Assembly: GCA_021738625.1 (NCBI GenBank)
Contig: JAIPBS010000004.1
Location: 1 to 64,000 of the forward strand
DNA: 64,000 bases
Reading direction: 5' to 3'
Source: Bacteroidales bacterium
GTDB lineage: Bacteria; Bacteroidota; Bacteroidia; Bacteroidales; JAIOZK01
Both the position numbers and the translations under genes were made by a program. Positions 7,945 through 16,243 of this stretch are shown here, one piece after another. The notes beneath the pieces are model-generated. The model was not told the origin of the DNA. It made no database searches and was given only the letters and a program-made list of their open reading frames with translations. Position 1 is the stretch's first letter; each line of letters opens with the position of its first letter.

Positions 7945-9888
7945 ATGAAATCACATTTTATACATATAGCATGTTTTTGTTTTGTGCTACTGGTTGATCC
8001 TTCCCTGGCTCAAAACAGAGCGAAAAATGATTCTTCCTTTCATGATTTTATCTCAGGTGAAAAATGGTTTTTTTGTGATTCATTGAAGAATTCAGGTATT
8101 GATGCAGAGGTGTTGACTGCATTCTCGGGAGCGGGTCATTTACCTGCCGGAATAAAGATTCTGTTTAGCAATCCAGGTCAAATACCCGAATTTAACTGGC
8201 ACATGGGGGAATTGTTCATTGCTTCAGCTGATCAACCATCCGGGCTATTTTATTTGGCGTACGGACTGTTAAGTATGTCTGCCGGAGGTTATGGCCCGCC
8301 CTTGAGTGGCGTAGCCCTGCCCTGGGAAAGAAATTTTTATGAATATGATGTTGATATGGTGGAGAAATTGATCAACGATGTTATAATTAAGATTGATAAC
8401 CATGACCTGACACAGTGGCGAAAGTTGCCTGATAAGCTGAAAAAATATATTTTACATTTGTTATTCAAGATGCATAGCTGTGCTGAGATGATTGCTGTTT
8501 ACCGGGAACCATTGCAGGATATAATAAGTGAAGTGGTTGAAGATGAAGGATTGTCTTTGATTCAGCGTCTTATGCGACCCTGGACCGAACGGCAGATGAT
8601 ATCATTTGAAAGTCTTGATTTAATAGATAAAGTTGATCAAAAAAAGCTTTCATTTTCAACCAGGTTGTTGATGGATGAATTTTCCCGACTGCCGAAAGAC
8701 CTGTTTATGTCGGTCGACAGTTCTTTTGAAGGCTGTTGTTTCGAAAGTGCTTGCGGCAGGGTTGCAATTACGGGTATTCAGGTTGATACCATACAAGGTG
8801 ATTATTGCCTGGTGTTGGATCTTGGTGGTAATGACCGCTACATTGGCAATATTGCCGCCTCCTCAGCGAACGTTCCTGTTAGCGTTCTAATAGACTTTCA
8901 GGGTGATGATACTTACCAAAGCGAAAATTCTCAGATCGCTTCGGGAATTGCCGGCATTGGAGCTTTACTGGATTTTGACGGAGACGATATATACTACTGC
9001 AGAAGCCATGGACTGGGATTCTCTATATTCGGTAGTTCAATTTTGTATGATTTCAAAGGGAATGATTTTTACAATAGTACTAAGGGTCATTCGCAAGCTT
9101 CGGCCTTTGTCGGGGCTGCGATGCTTATTGATAAATCGGGGGATGATATTTATTCCTGCTGCGCTTATTCTCAGGGTTTCGGTGGTTCATTGGGGGTAGG
9201 CGTATTCCTTGATTTAGAAGGAAATGACCATTACAATTGTGAACAGAGCCGGGGCGATCAACCTGCCTTTATACAGGGAGCCGGCTATGGCCGTTGTGCT
9301 GAAGCAACAGACGGTCACTCTCTGGCAGGTGGTTTTGGGATCTTTATTGAAGCCGATGGCGACGACAGCTATTTTGCAGGAAGTTTCGCACAGGGCGGCG
9401 CTTATTTTTTAGGTGCAGGTCTTTTTTATGAGAGATCAGGTGATGATACATACAACGCCCTGACACATAGCCAGGGGTATGCGGTACACAAGGGCCTGGC
9501 ATGTTTTATTGATCAAAAAGGTGATGATGTATACAATGCAGCCTGTGATCCCAGGAAAATGACCCAGGCCATCGGAGGTGGAAGGGACCATTCCGTGGGA
9601 TGGTTCCTGGAAGGGGCCGGGCAAGATACCTATCATTTCGGTAACAGAAGTGTAGGGGTTGGCGATATGAATGGCCTGGGTTTTTTTTGGGATTTCAGCG
9701 GCAGCGATCTCTATTACCATCATAATAATAACATTTACCGTAATGTTCCATCTATGGGTAAGTCATTTGACATTTTCAACGGAATGAAAACCGGATCCGG
9801 AATATACGGTAGGTTTGGATTAAGAAATCATGGAGTATTTTTGGATCAATCCGGTAACAATGCATTTTTCTCGAAAGATGAACCTTAA
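7945..9888 (+). CDS. Exported GDDxY-repeat solenoid protein, function unknown
   Basis: The 647-residue protein has a signal peptide (FCFVLLVDPSLAQ). A mostly helical domain spans about 30-285. From residue about 293 to the end there is a repeat region with at least eleven G(D/N)DxY motifs. The unit is about 26-40 residues: D-x-x-G-D-D-x-Y, about ten residues, S/A-Q-G, a Gly-rich stretch, then a hydrophobic strand L-x-D. This periodicity suggests a beta-solenoid with stacked Asp pairs, possibly binding metal. It is not the RTX nonapeptide GGxGxDxUx. The protein is cysteine-rich (GCCFESACG before the repeats, CCAY within). It lies between two Ntn-type amidase genes in one operon and overlaps the downstream one by 11 nt. 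No T9SS sorting domain is seen. Confidence 0.8.
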   Translation: MKSHFIHIACFCFVLLVDPSLAQNRAKNDSSFHDFISGEKWFFCDSLKNSGIDAEVLTAFSGAGHLPAGIKILFSNPGQIPEFNWHMGELFIASADQPSGLFYLAYGLLSMSAGGYGPPLSGVALPWERNFYEYDVDMVEKLINDVIIKIDNHDLTQWRKLPDKLKKYILHLLFKMHSCAEMIAVYREPLQDIISEVVEDEGLSLIQRLMRPWTERQMISFESLDLIDKVDQKKLSFSTRLLMDEFSRLPKDLFMSVDSSFEGCCFESACGRVAITGIQVDTIQGDYCLVLDLGGNDRYIGNIAASSANVPVSVLIDFQGDDTYQSENSQIASGIAGIGALLDFDGDDIYYCRSHGLGFSIFGSSILYDFKGNDFYNSTKGHSQASAFVGAAMLIDKSGDDIYSCCAYSQGFGGSLGVGVFLDLEGNDHYNCEQSRGDQPAFIQGAGYGRCAEATDGHSLAGGFGIFIEADGDDSYFAGSFAQGGAYFLGAGLFYERSGDDTYNALTHSQGYAVHKGLACFIDQKGDDVYNAACDPRKMTQAIGGGRDHSVGWFLEGAGQDTYHFGNRSVGVGDMNGLGFFWDFSGSDLYYHHNNNIYRNVPSMGKSFDIFNGMKTGSGIYGRFGLRNHGVFLDQSGNNAFFSKDEP

Positions 9889-10963
9889 ATCAACACTGGT
9901 ATTGTATGTACTTGCATTGCTCTTATGTTGGCATAAAACTCATGCATGCACGGTGTTTTGTCTGTCGGGCAAGCAATGCATTTTGGTGTCAAAGAATCTC
10001 GACTGGTACGCAGACCCAGGTATGATCATGCTGAATCATGCAGGTGTCCGAAAAGAAATTTTCGGTCTGGAGGGTAAAACTTTAAGTTGGGTATCCGATT
10101 ATCGGAGTGTTACATTCAATCATTTTGGAAAAGAATTTCCATTGGGGGGTATAAATCAGAATGGCCTTGTGGTTGAGGAGCTAAATTGCCCGGATTACGG
10201 ATTTAGCTCTGATCCCAGTAGGTTTTTGTCAAATGAATTTCAATTTGTGCAATACTTATTAGACAAATGTAGCAATGTGGAAGAGGTGTGTCAAAAAATC
10301 AATGGAATTCAGATTAAGCCACTGCTGGTTGCTTTGCATTATTTTGTCGCTGACCGGCATGGGAATATTGCTGTGATTGAACCCCGGAAAGATGGTTTTA
10401 TATGCTATAGCGGATCCGACCTTCCTTTAAAAGTACTAAGTAATAATAACTATCTGGAATCAATCCGGTACACCCGTAATTTTGCAGGATTTGGAGGGGA
10501 TTTACCTGTTCAAACAGAACGAAAGGGATCCAATGATCGGTTTGTTTCTGTATCAAGTTTAATAAAAGAAGCTCCTAACAAATGCTCTGTTGATTTTGCT
10601 CTTGCTCTTCTTGATACTGTGAGCCAAGAAGATACACGTTGGAGTATTGTGTATGATATTGTCGGGATGAAGATATATCTGAAATTTTACAATTGCTGTG
10701 ATTTAAAGACATTTGAGCTTGATGGTTTATTTTCAGATTCTTATCCGGATACCACCATCGGTTGCAGATTGGAAGATTGTTTTTGTATAAGATCGGATGA
10801 TTTTAAAATAATCACAACCAAAGAAAACAAAAACCTTATGAATGAAGTAATCAGCTTATTTCGTTCAAAAGCTATGCTTGAAGAAAAGCATCATCTCATG
10901 CGCGCAATGATCTTATTTGGAAACAAATTTTTGCCGACATCAACTGGCAACAACGATCGGTAA
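9878..10963 (+). CDS. Choloylglycine-hydrolase-like linear amide C-N hydrolase (Ntn)
   Basis: I place the start at the ATG at 9878, because a clean signal peptide (MNLKSTLVLYVLALLLC...THA) follows. The track start at 9830 would add 16 residues inside the preceding gene. Signal cleavage at THA/CTVF exposes a Cys as N-terminal nucleophile, the layout of exported penicillin V acylase/bile-salt-hydrolase relatives (PF02275, family C59). NLDWY follows, as in the family's RNxDW, but the usual Arg is Lys here. EELNCPDYGFSS matches the loop after the third strand. It would cleave linear amides in the periplasm or outside. Substrates in the family range from conjugated bile acids to acyl-homoserine lactones and beta-lactams, and none can be chosen from sequence. 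Last gene of the operon. Confidence 0.82.
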   Translation: MNLKSTLVLYVLALLLCWHKTHACTVFCLSGKQCILVSKNLDWYADPGMIMLNHAGVRKEIFGLEGKTLSWVSDYRSVTFNHFGKEFPLGGINQNGLVVEELNCPDYGFSSDPSRFLSNEFQFVQYLLDKCSNVEEVCQKINGIQIKPLLVALHYFVADRHGNIAVIEPRKDGFICYSGSDLPLKVLSNNNYLESIRYTRNFAGFGGDLPVQTERKGSNDRFVSVSSLIKEAPNKCSVDFALALLDTVSQEDTRWSIVYDIVGMKIYLKFYNCCDLKTFELDGLFSDSYPDTTIGCRLEDCFCIRSDDFKIITTKENKNLMNEVISLFRSKAMLEEKHHLMRAMILFGNKFLPTSTGNNDR

Positions 10964-11038
10964 TCTCCTTTGCCCTGTTCAGCTTGCTTTTTACATTTGT
11001 TTTGCATTTTTAGTAAGATTCAGTATATACTAAGCAGT

Positions 11039-13210
11039 TTATTTTTCAAAATTGTTCACTCTCTCAATCAGGTCCCGGTTTTGCTGCTGCAGTTCCCGGA
11101 TCATCTCCTGCTGCTCCTGCATGGCCTTCACCAGGTAGGGGATCATTTCGGTGGAGTAAATCCCTTTTTCACCACCTGCATTTTCTCCAACAAGTTCAGG
11201 TATTACAGCTTCCACTTCCTGTGCGATGAAACCAATTCCCTGCTTTCCGCTTTCTTTCCAGTCGAAGGTGACCGGCCTGAGTTGCATTACTTTGTCCAGG
11301 CTGGAGGAGAAGGTAATGATGTTTTCTTTGAGTCGCCTGTCGGAGGGATTGGTGTTGGTCAAAAAGCCCGAATTGGAATAAACTGTTCCGGTTGCAAGGT
11401 TATGCACCTTTACATCCCCGTCCGCCTGAACGGTCATCCTGATCAGGCTGTTGGTTCCAAATTGCAGGTCATTATTGGATTCATGCATAACATATAACGA
11501 ATTTACGTTGGCTCCGGAATAAAGATTATCCGTTTCGCCATTGAATCCGATTGCTCCTTTAAACAGCGTTCCATCCTGGCGAAATTCAAGCCTGGGGTTT
11601 TCATCTTCACCTCCGGTATTGTTATCGGTGTCTGCCTGGATGATCAGCATGGCGTCGGTTGTACTGGAAATATGCAAATGAGCTTCGGGTGAGGTGGTTC
11701 CGATGCCAACATTCCCATCCGGCTTCCATGTCATGCGTATGACTTCATTTCCTATCCATCCTTTTGTCCACAGGTGTAGCTTATTGCTTGAACCTGAATA
11801 CTGGAGTTCATACCCATAGTAATTGTTCGCTTCTTTTTCCAATAGTTGTATTGAAGCATTTTCTTCATCACCACCTGAGATTTTGAGAGATACATCCTCC
11901 GTATCCTGAATATGTAGTTTTTCTAAAGGGTTAGCGGTACCAATTCCCAATCTTTTGTTAAGCAGGTCGCCGTACAATATCTCAGGTCCCCCCAGCACCA
12001 TCTGATAGCTCCCATCGTTAACCGGAAGTTCCTGGTCAAAGCCCAGTACAATATTGTTGTGGCCAGAGCCCCAGATATTCCTGCCGGCGCCATATCCAAC
12101 AAATATGTTGTTGTAGCCCTGATTTTGGTTGTTGCCACCCCCCTGATAACCAGCACCTGAATTGGCTCCGATAGCTGTGTTTTTTATGCCATTGGTGTTG
12201 GAGGTTGAGTTGTTGTAGATTAAAGAATAGTAACCAACAGCAGTATTCAATGCCTGATAAGTAGTTCCGTTGTTTTCAAAATCCAGTTTTGATAATGCGT
12301 TGGTACCTACCGCGCAGTTATTTGAACTATTAGTGTTATTTGTAAGAGCCAGCGTTCCATAAGCTGTATTTCCATCGCCTTTATTGTTTTGTAAAACAAA
12401 TGCTCCGACTCCTGTATTGGCCTGCCCGGTTATTAGTTCATGCAGGCAATAAAAACCGATCCCTGTATTATAGTATCCTGTGGTGAGTTTCTGCAGGCTA
12501 TTGCATCCTAAAGCTGAGTTGTTGTAACCCTTTGTAAGTGAGTAGAGTGATTTTTCGCCAATACCTGTATTGGCAGCTCCTTCATGCATCTGAGTAGATT
12601 GTATGCTAAGATTCCCTGCATTTTTTCCAAGAAATGTGTTTTCGCGCCAAGCTCCATCCGGAACATAATTGTGGATAAACCTGGAAGCACCTTTATAAAT
12701 AACTCCCTCTGCATTAAGCGTATTCGGTATTTTGATTGAACCTGTTATCTCAAGTTGCTGGGTTGGATCATTGGTTCCTATCCCAATACAGCCATTATTT
12801 TCGATGGTTAATCTTTCTGAGTTTTGCGTGAAGAATCTTACATGATCTTCATCCCCGCTGGCCTCTACCTCAACTCTTGTGTCACCGTCGGCGTCGGCCA
12901 GTCGGGTAATGAGGGTGGAACTCAGCCTGATCCATTCCGCACCTGTGAAATAGTAAAAGCCGGCAGGGCTATCGGTTTGGTAAACAAGCAAGCCGGTTGC
13001 CGGGTTTGTGATGTTCCCGCGCTGGGTGGCATCCATACGGGGAATCAACAGTCCTCCGGTGGTGGATTTCACATCCAGCATGGCGGAGGCGTCGGGGGGA
13101 TCGCCGGTTTCATTTACGGCAACACCTTGTGAATACAGGTTAACAGATATGCAAATTAAAATGACTGCAAAAGCTGTATTGATCTTTTGGGGGTAATTCT
13201 GTGTTTTCAT
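11039..13210 (-). CDS. Secreted fibre-like protein with S74 intramolecular chaperone domain
   Basis: The 723-residue protein starts with a signal peptide (INTAFAVILICISVNLYSQG). The Bacteroidota surface-protein leader ASAMLDVKSTTGGLLIPRMD follows. The middle carries YadA/Hia-head-like repeats (NTGIGEKSLYSL, NSALGCNSLQKL, NTAYGTLALTNN) and several GIGTxxP beta-strand turns. The C-terminus holds a peptidase S74 domain: SDRRLKENI supplies the Ser and Lys (+5) of the autocleavage dyad, GFIAQEVEAVIPELV is the conserved helix, and a terminal coiled coil (EQQEMIRELQQQNRDL) favours trimerisation. In phage tailspikes this domain chaperones trimer folding and then cleaves itself off. By analogy this is a trimeric surface fibre. 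Three paralogues follow within 10 kb. Confidence 0.85.
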   Translation of the reverse strand: MKTQNYPQKINTAFAVILICISVNLYSQGVAVNETGDPPDASAMLDVKSTTGGLLIPRMDATQRGNITNPATGLLVYQTDSPAGFYYFTGAEWIRLSSTLITRLADADGDTRVEVEASGDEDHVRFFTQNSERLTIENNGCIGIGTNDPTQQLEITGSIKIPNTLNAEGVIYKGASRFIHNYVPDGAWRENTFLGKNAGNLSIQSTQMHEGAANTGIGEKSLYSLTKGYNNSALGCNSLQKLTTGYYNTGIGFYCLHELITGQANTGVGAFVLQNNKGDGNTAYGTLALTNNTNSSNNCAVGTNALSKLDFENNGTTYQALNTAVGYYSLIYNNSTSNTNGIKNTAIGANSGAGYQGGGNNQNQGYNNIFVGYGAGRNIWGSGHNNIVLGFDQELPVNDGSYQMVLGGPEILYGDLLNKRLGIGTANPLEKLHIQDTEDVSLKISGGDEENASIQLLEKEANNYYGYELQYSGSSNKLHLWTKGWIGNEVIRMTWKPDGNVGIGTTSPEAHLHISSTTDAMLIIQADTDNNTGGEDENPRLEFRQDGTLFKGAIGFNGETDNLYSGANVNSLYVMHESNNDLQFGTNSLIRMTVQADGDVKVHNLATGTVYSNSGFLTNTNPSDRRLKENIITFSSSLDKVMQLRPVTFDWKESGKQGIGFIAQEVEAVIPELVGENAGGEKGIYSTEMIPYLVKAMQEQQEMIRELQQQNRDLIERVNNFEK

Positions 13211-13428
13211 CGGTTTGTCTGTTATGAATGTATGATTGGTTTATTCTATAAATTAACTGGCATCTAAAAATAAACGTTTTTTGACTGTATTTCAGGTTTT
13301 TATGGCTTGAGTTAGCAAAAGGTAAAGTTGATAATATAAGAGGTTGATTTAGCGGGATGAGCGGCAATGAAAAAAGCTGTTATCGGAGCCTCCGGTTGTT
13401 TGATTTTAATTGGCTATACTAAAAAAAT

Positions 13429-13623
13429 CACTACTGTCCGGGGAAATTTTGGGAGATTCCTCGCTTCGCTCGGAATGACATGCTATTTGGGAGATACAAA
13501 GGGGGTTGGGGATAGTACGGCGGCAAAGCCGCCGTACTATCCCCAACCCCCTCCCAAGCCTCTGAAAGCACTGTCATTCCGAGCGAAGCGAGGAATCCCG
13601 TTGCGTTTAACCGGACAGTAGTG
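13429..13623 (+). mobile_element. MITE-like palindromic element, copy 1
   Basis: The 195-bp element has perfect 13-bp terminal inverted repeats (CACTACTGTCCGG / CCGGACAGTAGTG). Internal inverted arms carry GATTCCTCGCTTCGCTCGGA, and a central perfect palindrome runs through GGCGGCAAAGCCGCC. It is flanked by a perfect 9-bp direct repeat TAAAAAAAT (13420-13428 and 13624-13632), the expected target-site duplication. It has no coding capacity, so any transposase would act in trans. The arm sequence resembles dispersed CATTCCGAGCGAAGCGAGGAAT repeats common in this phylum. A second copy is at 19052-19243. Confidence 0.85.
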
Positions 13624-13822
13624 TAAAAAAATAGTAAAACATTTAACTGCAAGGAGCGTAAAGTCTCACGCAAAAGACGGCAGGATTTACCTTGTGTATT
13701 TATATGTATTTTCCGACGCGCTACATTGGTGAAATTGCTATATCTCTCAGCCTATGTAACATATTTTATAGTTTTTGAAACAATGATGGTTCCAATTCGG
13801 AAGCTTTAATTGTACTTTTATA

Positions 13823-13868
13823 CCGATTTGGAACAGCTTTGCAATGATTGACCTTCTGCTCCAATCGG
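13823..13868 (+). repeat. 46-bp dispersed motif, copy A
   Basis: The segment CCGATTTGGAACAG...CTCCAATCGG aligns without gaps to 46050-46095 upstream of nusB, 36 of 46 positions identical by my count. The ends form an imperfect inverted repeat (CCGATT/AATCGG). It ends 30 bp before the ATG of the 750-residue fibre gene. It may be a cis-regulatory hairpin or a small dispersed repeat. Confidence 0.5.
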
Positions 13869-13898
13869 TAAAATGGATTTAACAAACACGCTAAGAAA

Positions 13899-16151
13899 AT
13901 GAAGAAAATAAAAATTATTCTGACATCAGTGTTGATTATAGCCGGCTTTACCATGCAGGCACAGGTGGCCATCAACACCGACGGCAGCAATGCCGACAGC
14001 TCGGCCATGCTGGATGTAAAAAGCATTGATAAAGGCTTGTTGCCCCCGAGAGTGACAGCAGTTCAACGGGACGCCATCACCAACCCGGCGGCAGGGCTTA
14101 TCATCTATTGTACCGATAGCTCGAAATTGGAAATTTATAATGGCACAGAATGGTTAAACATGAGTGACGACGCCGATAATAATCCCACAAACGAATTGCA
14201 AACCCTTTCAGTAAACGGAGATCAGCTTGAGATCAGCAACGGCAATAATGTCAGTTTACCTGGTGATGATCTGGGCAACCATATGGCAACCCAGAACCTG
14301 AAGATGAACGGCAAATGGATTTCAGGTGATGGAGGAAACGAAGGTATCTGGATGGACAATAGTGGAAAAGTTGGGGTAGGGAGGACCAGTCCTGTTACGG
14401 ATCTGCATATTTATTCCTCCGGTTCATGGTCAAAACCTCATTTTGCTATTCAGGATGTCGATAACGATATAAGTTATTTACTGCAATCATCCGAGGGTTT
14501 GGTGTTCAGGAATCAAAATGCACAGGGTACGGAAAATGCTTTTAGTTTCCGTAGATCTGACAATGGACATTTGTTGGACATGCATTCAAATGGAAATGTC
14601 GGGATAGGAACAAGTTCTCCCGCTTCAAGACTGGAAGTTAATGGTACAGTAACAGCTACCTCTTTTGAGGGCGATGGTTCAGGATTGACCGGGGTTTCGG
14701 GTGACAATCTCGGAGATCACACGGCAACCCAAAACCTTAAAACGAATAATTACTGGATTTCAGGCGATGGAGGCAATGAAGGGATATGGATAAACAATAG
14801 CGGAAACATAGGGATCGGAACCAATAATCCTTCATACATACTTGACGTTACCGGGAATCGTATCCGGATAAAGGAAAACAGTACTGGTGATTGGATGGCT
14901 ATGCGCACGGATGGCAGCGCACTCGACTTTCAGTTCGAAGGCAACAATCTTTATATGCAAAGTACAACCTCAGGCGAACATATTTTGTTGAATCCAGGTA
15001 TCAATAACTATGTAGGGATACGCACAACCACCCCCGAAGCATCGTTGCATATTGGATACGGCAGTCCCGCCTCATTATCTGGTGGTGGCTATCTGATTGC
15101 CGGATCACTTTCTTCAAAAAACATAGGTATGGATAATGATGAGATCCAGGCCAGGAATAATGGCTCATCATCTATACTTTATCTTAACCCCGAAGGGGGA
15201 AACATTGTGTTAAATCAAAATGCAGGCAAAGTAGGTATCGGAACACTGTGGCCGGGAGCTCCGATGGAAATTGCCGCCCAATCCGACCTGCCCACCTTAC
15301 TCCTTGACAGAGCTTCCGGTGAGGCAAGCATCGAAAGTACCGACGATGACTTGATTTTGGAGAGTGGTGGCAATTCAGTCGGGATAAATTATTACTGCAG
15401 TGACGATATTGTATTGGCAAATGGTGGAGGTAAAGTGGGAATTGGAACATCAAGTCCAGGAAACTTGCTGCATGTCCATGGTAATGGAACTTCTACTGGA
15501 GGAGTAGCGGGTTATAATGAAGTAGTCGGAAGGTTTAGGTCATTTTATGGTCATACTGCTTTGTCTATAGATGTTAATGGTTTGACATATGATCCAATAT
15601 TATACTTTTCTCATAGTGGCGGTGCAAAATGGGGCATACGTAGCGATGGCAGTACGGGGGAATTTCAAATTCGCTATCAAGATAATGGGGCTAATTCTAC
15701 CTTATTCAGTCTTGATGGTGTGGGAATATGGCTTGAGGGAAGAATAGAAATGGGTGGCGACATCGAAGTTAGTGAAGATAATAGTCAATGGATAGGTTTT
15801 TTAATGGAAGCTCATGCGATGATACATTCTCATAATTTCTTAGTAACGACTAAGAATATAATTTTAAATAAATCTCATAACCTAAAACAAGGACTATCAG
15901 CCTTGTCAAAACTAACTCCTATTACCTATGAAGTTGAAAATAATGAATATTTCACTTCAAAAATCGGAATTGATCCAGTAGAATTAAAGGAAGCCATACC
16001 CGAGGCTGTGGTTATGCCGGAAAATCCGGGTGAAAATTACGGAATTGATTATAACCAAATTATCCCTGTTCTGATAAAAGGAATACAGGAGCAACAGAAG
16101 ATGATCGATGATCTGACAAAACGCATTGAGGAACTGGAAAATGAATTATAA
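13899..16151 (+). CDS. Secreted fibre-like protein with degenerate S74-type C-terminus
   Basis: The 750-residue protein has a signal peptide (IKIILTSVLIIAGFTMQAQ) and the same leader as its paralogues (DSSAMLDVKSIDKGLLPPR). A long region of repeated beta units with GIGTssP turns follows, including two near-duplicate blocks containing WISGDGGNEGIW. The final 100 residues keep the S74-like layout (LSALSKLTPITYEVEN, IGIDPVELKEAIPEAV, coiled-coil end MIDDLTKRIEELENEL). The SDRRLKEN autocleavage motif is absent; the aligned position reads NKSHNLKQGL. It probably still trimerises but should not self-cleave. It is on the opposite strand from its three paralogues. The downstream fibre gene is convergent, 92 bp away. 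Confidence 0.82.
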   Translation: MKKIKIILTSVLIIAGFTMQAQVAINTDGSNADSSAMLDVKSIDKGLLPPRVTAVQRDAITNPAAGLIIYCTDSSKLEIYNGTEWLNMSDDADNNPTNELQTLSVNGDQLEISNGNNVSLPGDDLGNHMATQNLKMNGKWISGDGGNEGIWMDNSGKVGVGRTSPVTDLHIYSSGSWSKPHFAIQDVDNDISYLLQSSEGLVFRNQNAQGTENAFSFRRSDNGHLLDMHSNGNVGIGTSSPASRLEVNGTVTATSFEGDGSGLTGVSGDNLGDHTATQNLKTNNYWISGDGGNEGIWINNSGNIGIGTNNPSYILDVTGNRIRIKENSTGDWMAMRTDGSALDFQFEGNNLYMQSTTSGEHILLNPGINNYVGIRTTTPEASLHIGYGSPASLSGGGYLIAGSLSSKNIGMDNDEIQARNNGSSSILYLNPEGGNIVLNQNAGKVGIGTLWPGAPMEIAAQSDLPTLLLDRASGEASIESTDDDLILESGGNSVGINYYCSDDIVLANGGGKVGIGTSSPGNLLHVHGNGTSTGGVAGYNEVVGRFRSFYGHTALSIDVNGLTYDPILYFSHSGGAKWGIRSDGSTGEFQIRYQDNGANSTLFSLDGVGIWLEGRIEMGGDIEVSEDNSQWIGFLMEAHAMIHSHNFLVTTKNIILNKSHNLKQGLSALSKLTPITYEVENNEYFTSKIGIDPVELKEAIPEAVVMPENPGENYGIDYNQIIPVLIKGIQEQQKMIDDLTKRIEELENEL

Positions 16152-16243
16152 GCTTATAAAGGCAGCCCTGCACCTGCCCGGTGATGTTCTCACCGAAGGT
16201 GGATGGTAGAAAAGATAGATTCTATTGAGGCTGCTATAAATGA

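Larger units (their letters stand above)
13211..13898. other. Intergenic region between divergent fibre genes
   Basis: This 688-bp gap contains the first MITE-like element (13429-13623). Further right there is an inverted repeat GTTCCAATTCGG (13789-13800) / CCGATTTGGAAC (13823-13834), and a 46-bp dispersed motif begins at 13823. ORFs listed at 13367-13621 and 13431-13673 are translations of the palindromic element and are not genes. Both divergent promoters must lie here; no exact TAnnTTTG with good spacing was picked out for either. Confidence 0.7.

Noticed and set aside
7945-9888. RTX toxin identity for the GDDxY repeat protein
   Set aside because: The GGxGxDxUx nonapeptide register is absent, the period is about 26-40 residues, and there are no type I secretion genes.
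13367-13673. ORFs of about 80 residues on both strands containing FLASLGMT or SFRAKRGI
   Set aside because: They are translations of the palindromic MITE-like element; the same peptides recur at copy 2, as expected from repeat DNA.
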